Source: an uncultured Sphingobium sp.
Lineage (GTDB): Bacteria; Pseudomonadota; Alphaproteobacteria; Sphingomonadales; Sphingomonadaceae
DNA length: 7,146 bases
NCBI GenBank assembly: GCA_946479185.1
Contig: CAMLFF010000171.1
Span: forward strand, 1-7,146
Reading direction: 5' to 3'
Shown here in pieces: positions 5,564-7,146 of the stretch; position 1 is the first letter of the stretch, and each line of letters begins with the position of its first letter. The notes under the pieces were generated by a model. That model saw only the letters and a list, made by a program, of their open reading frames with translations. It had not been told where the DNA came from and searched no databases. Made by a program: the position numbers and the translations under genes.

Positions 5564-5995
5564 TCAGGGTGTAGTTTGGGACTGCTGCGGGTCCTGATCC
5601 ATGCGCTGGCGCAACTGCGGATCGGGCTCCAGATCCGGTACGGGCGATGGCAGCACTGGCGTTGCTGAGCCCTCGGTCGTTGGCGTCACGCCCAGATCAG
5701 CCAGTGGCTCATTGCCCGCCGTTTTAGGCAAGCCCGCCATATTGCTGCCGAGCACGCCATCGTTGATTGCCGCGCCTTCAGCGCTGACCGTCTCAGAAGC
5801 ATTGTCGCGCCGCGCCGAATCCACCACGATGTTCGCGAGCGTCACGATCAGCAGCACGCCTGCCAGACCGACGAGACCGATCTGCACGCGCTGCAATTCT
5901 TCACGGTGCGCGCGCAACTGGTTCTTTGGCGCCATGCTTCCATCTCCACTCGGGACGACCGGCACCCCCGCGCCGCTCTGTCCACTTGTGCTCAT
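5564..5995 (-). CDS. Small single-pass membrane protein of unknown function
   Basis: 143 residues; no family is recognised. A Gly/Ser/Pro-rich N-terminus is followed by a basic stretch (KNQLRAHREELQR, 24-36) and one membrane segment at about 38-58 (QIGLVGLAGVLLIVTLANIVV is its core, split here as QIGLVGLAGV + LLIVTLANIV). A low-complexity Pro/Gln/Asp/Thr-rich C-terminal region of about 85 residues follows. The basic flank predicts a cytoplasmic N-terminus and a periplasmic, probably disordered, C-terminus. The ATG at 5995 overlaps the cysK stop by 4 nt (ATGA). The stop lies 24 nt before the GldG-like gene and in the same reading frame, so the two are probably co-translated and may work together. 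The good operon fit supports it as a real gene although it has no recognisable domain. Met21 is a possible but less likely alternative start. Confidence 0.7.
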   Translation of the reverse strand: MSTSGQSGAGVPVVPSGDGSMAPKNQLRAHREELQRVQIGLVGLAGVLLIVTLANIVVDSARRDNASETVSAEGAAINDGVLGSNMAGLPKTAGNEPLADLGVTPTTEGSATPVLPSPVPDLEPDPQLRQRMDQDPQQSQTTP

Positions 5996-6978
5996 TCTGC
6001 CAGCCAGGGAAATGGCGTCAACCCTTTGCTAACCAACCAGTCACGATTGTAGAGCGTGGAAAGGTAGCGCAGGCCCGTGTCGCACAGGATCGTCACGATG
6101 CGGCTGCCCGGTCCGAGCGCTTTGCCTAGCTCGACAGCGCCTGCCACATTGATGCCCGTGGAGAGCCCAACGCAAAGACCCTCGCCCATCAATTGCTCGA
6201 CCCAGTGCATCCCGGCTTCATCGGATATGCGGAATTGCGTGTCGATCGGCGCGCCATCCAGATTGGCGGTGATGCGCCCCTGCCCGATGCCCTCAGCAAC
6301 CGATGAACCTTCGCTCTTGAGCTCGCCATGCGCGTAATAATTGTAGAGCGCCGCGCCATGCGGATCGGAGAGTGCGATCGTGACCGCCTCGCTCTTCTCC
6401 TTGAGGCCGAGCCCAACACCCGCCAGCGTTCCGCCGGTTCCAGCGGCGCAAGTGAAGCCATCCAGCTTGCCATCCATCTGCGCCCAGATTTCCTGCGACG
6501 TGCCCACTATATGGGCCTTGCGGTTGGCGATGTTATCGAACTGATTGGCCCAGATCGCGTTGGGCGTCTCTTCCGCCAGACGGCGCGAGGTGTGTACGAA
6601 GTGGCCGGGATTTGAGTAAGGCGCGGCAGGCACCAGCACCAACTCGGCACCCAATGCGCGCAACGTATCCATCTTCTCGCGGCTCTGGGTCTCGGGCATG
6701 ACGATGATGGTCTTGTAGCCCTTGGCGTTCGCCACAAGCGCGAGCCCGATGCCGGTATTGCCCGCCGTGCCCTCAACGATCGTGCCGCCCGGCTTCAAAA
6801 GCCCGCGTTCCTCGGCATCCTGCACAATGAACAAGGCAGCGCGATCCTTCACGGACGCGCCAGGATTCATGAACTCGCACTTGCCATAGATTTCGGCGCC
6901 ACTCGCTTGCGAGGGGCCAGCCAGCCGCACGAGCGGCGTGTTGCCGATCAGCGAGAGAGTATTTGGATGAACGGTCAT
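5992..6978 (-). CDS. cysK: Cysteine synthase A (O-acetylserine sulfhydrylase), PLP-dependent
   Basis: 328 residues from the chosen start. The enzyme makes L-cysteine from O-acetyl-L-serine and sulfide in the cytoplasm. Visible: IGNTPLVRLAG (11-21); the PLP lysine Lys44 in PGASVKDRAA; the substrate loop EGTAGNTG (69-76), where common CysK has TSGNTG; the phosphate-binding loop GTGGT (180-184); and Ser273 in GLSTG as the likely pyridine-nitrogen partner. The GTAGNTG loop and the C-terminal TILCDTGLRYLSTLYN resemble a subgroup of cysteine synthases that also includes fungal enzymes, from memory. The ATG at 6978 is chosen because homology begins right after MTVHPNTLS. The frame stays open to 7068, where an ATG lies 3 nt after the upstream stop, giving a 30-residue extension without recognisable features. 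The stop overlaps the next gene by 4 nt. A cystathionine beta-synthase-like or other fold-type II activity cannot be fully excluded. Confidence 0.9.
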   Translation of the reverse strand: MTVHPNTLSLIGNTPLVRLAGPSQASGAEIYGKCEFMNPGASVKDRAALFIVQDAEERGLLKPGGTIVEGTAGNTGIGLALVANAKGYKTIIVMPETQSREKMDTLRALGAELVLVPAAPYSNPGHFVHTSRRLAEETPNAIWANQFDNIANRKAHIVGTSQEIWAQMDGKLDGFTCAAGTGGTLAGVGLGLKEKSEAVTIALSDPHGAALYNYYAHGELKSEGSSVAEGIGQGRITANLDGAPIDTQFRISDEAGMHWVEQLMGEGLCVGLSTGINVAGAVELGKALGPGSRIVTILCDTGLRYLSTLYNRDWLVSKGLTPFPWLAE

Positions 6979-7071
6979 AGCTGCAGGCCTAGATTGCCGG
7001 TGCGCGGGGAGCAAGCAAGGAGATATGCGGGCGGCTGCAACCTGAAGTTGGACGGCCATATCCGCCATTCC

Positions 7072-7146
7072 TCATTCCGCTTCAACCAGGGCCTGCTCTT
7101 TAGCCCGGCGTCGATCGGTGAACCAGATGATCGCCAGCGACAGCTC
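7072..7146 (-). CDS. C-terminal fragment of an unidentified, possibly membrane, protein
   Basis: An open frame enters from the right edge and ends with TGA at 7074-7072, giving 24 residues. They begin with a hydrophobic stretch (ELSLAIIWF) followed by a charged tail (TDRRRAKEQ) and an acidic end. This pattern fits the end of a last transmembrane helix with a positive cytoplasmic tail, as in many transporters, but too little is present to name a family. It is the gene immediately upstream of cysK on the same strand, 93 nt before the chosen cysK start and 3 nt before the alternative ATG at 7068. No terminator is visible between them. Confidence 0.55.
   Translation of the reverse strand, partial: ELSLAIIWFTDRRRAKEQALVEAE

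Overview
The window is a GC-rich chromosomal segment from an alphaproteobacterium, most likely a sphingomonad (Sphingomonadales). The reasons are the style of the proteins, the very tight ATGA/GTGA/TGATG gene junctions, and an FtsL with a long Ala/Pro/Lys-rich tail. Genus was not determined. Every convincing gene lies on the minus strand, so transcription runs from high to low coordinates.

Right part (7146 to about 4211), in transcription order: the last codons of an unidentified, probably membrane-associated protein; a PLP-dependent cysteine synthase A (cysK type); a 143-residue single-pass membrane protein of unknown function overlapping cysK by 4 nt; and a 442-residue multi-pass membrane protein with a GldG-like (ABC-transporter auxiliary) periplasmic domain. 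No ABC ATPase or permease partner is present in the window.

Middle (4033-4210): the only intergenic gap of note, 178 nt upstream of mraZ. It carries a 10-bp-phased array of GG-containing units (TGGGA/TGGGG type) that strongly resembles the MraZ autoregulatory operator. It also holds several short inverted repeats, three GANTC sites, a possible promoter, and a 7-bp hairpin directly upstream of the mraZ ribosome-binding site.

Left part (4032 to 1): the start of the division and cell wall (dcw) cluster in canonical order: mraZ, rsmH (mraW), ftsL, ftsI, then the first codons of murE. Each stop overlaps the next start by 1 or 4 nt, so the five genes almost certainly form one translationally coupled operon. 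RsmH modifies 16S rRNA, FtsL and FtsI belong to the septal divisome, and MurE makes the peptidoglycan precursor that FtsI crosslinks. MraZ is the likely regulator of the whole unit.

No mobile element, tRNA, rRNA or CRISPR array is visible. The content is mostly conserved core genome. The points most worth checking are the MraZ-type operator and its orientation, the orphan GldG-like protein with its small partner, the two-cysteine insert in FtsI, and the long FtsL tail.
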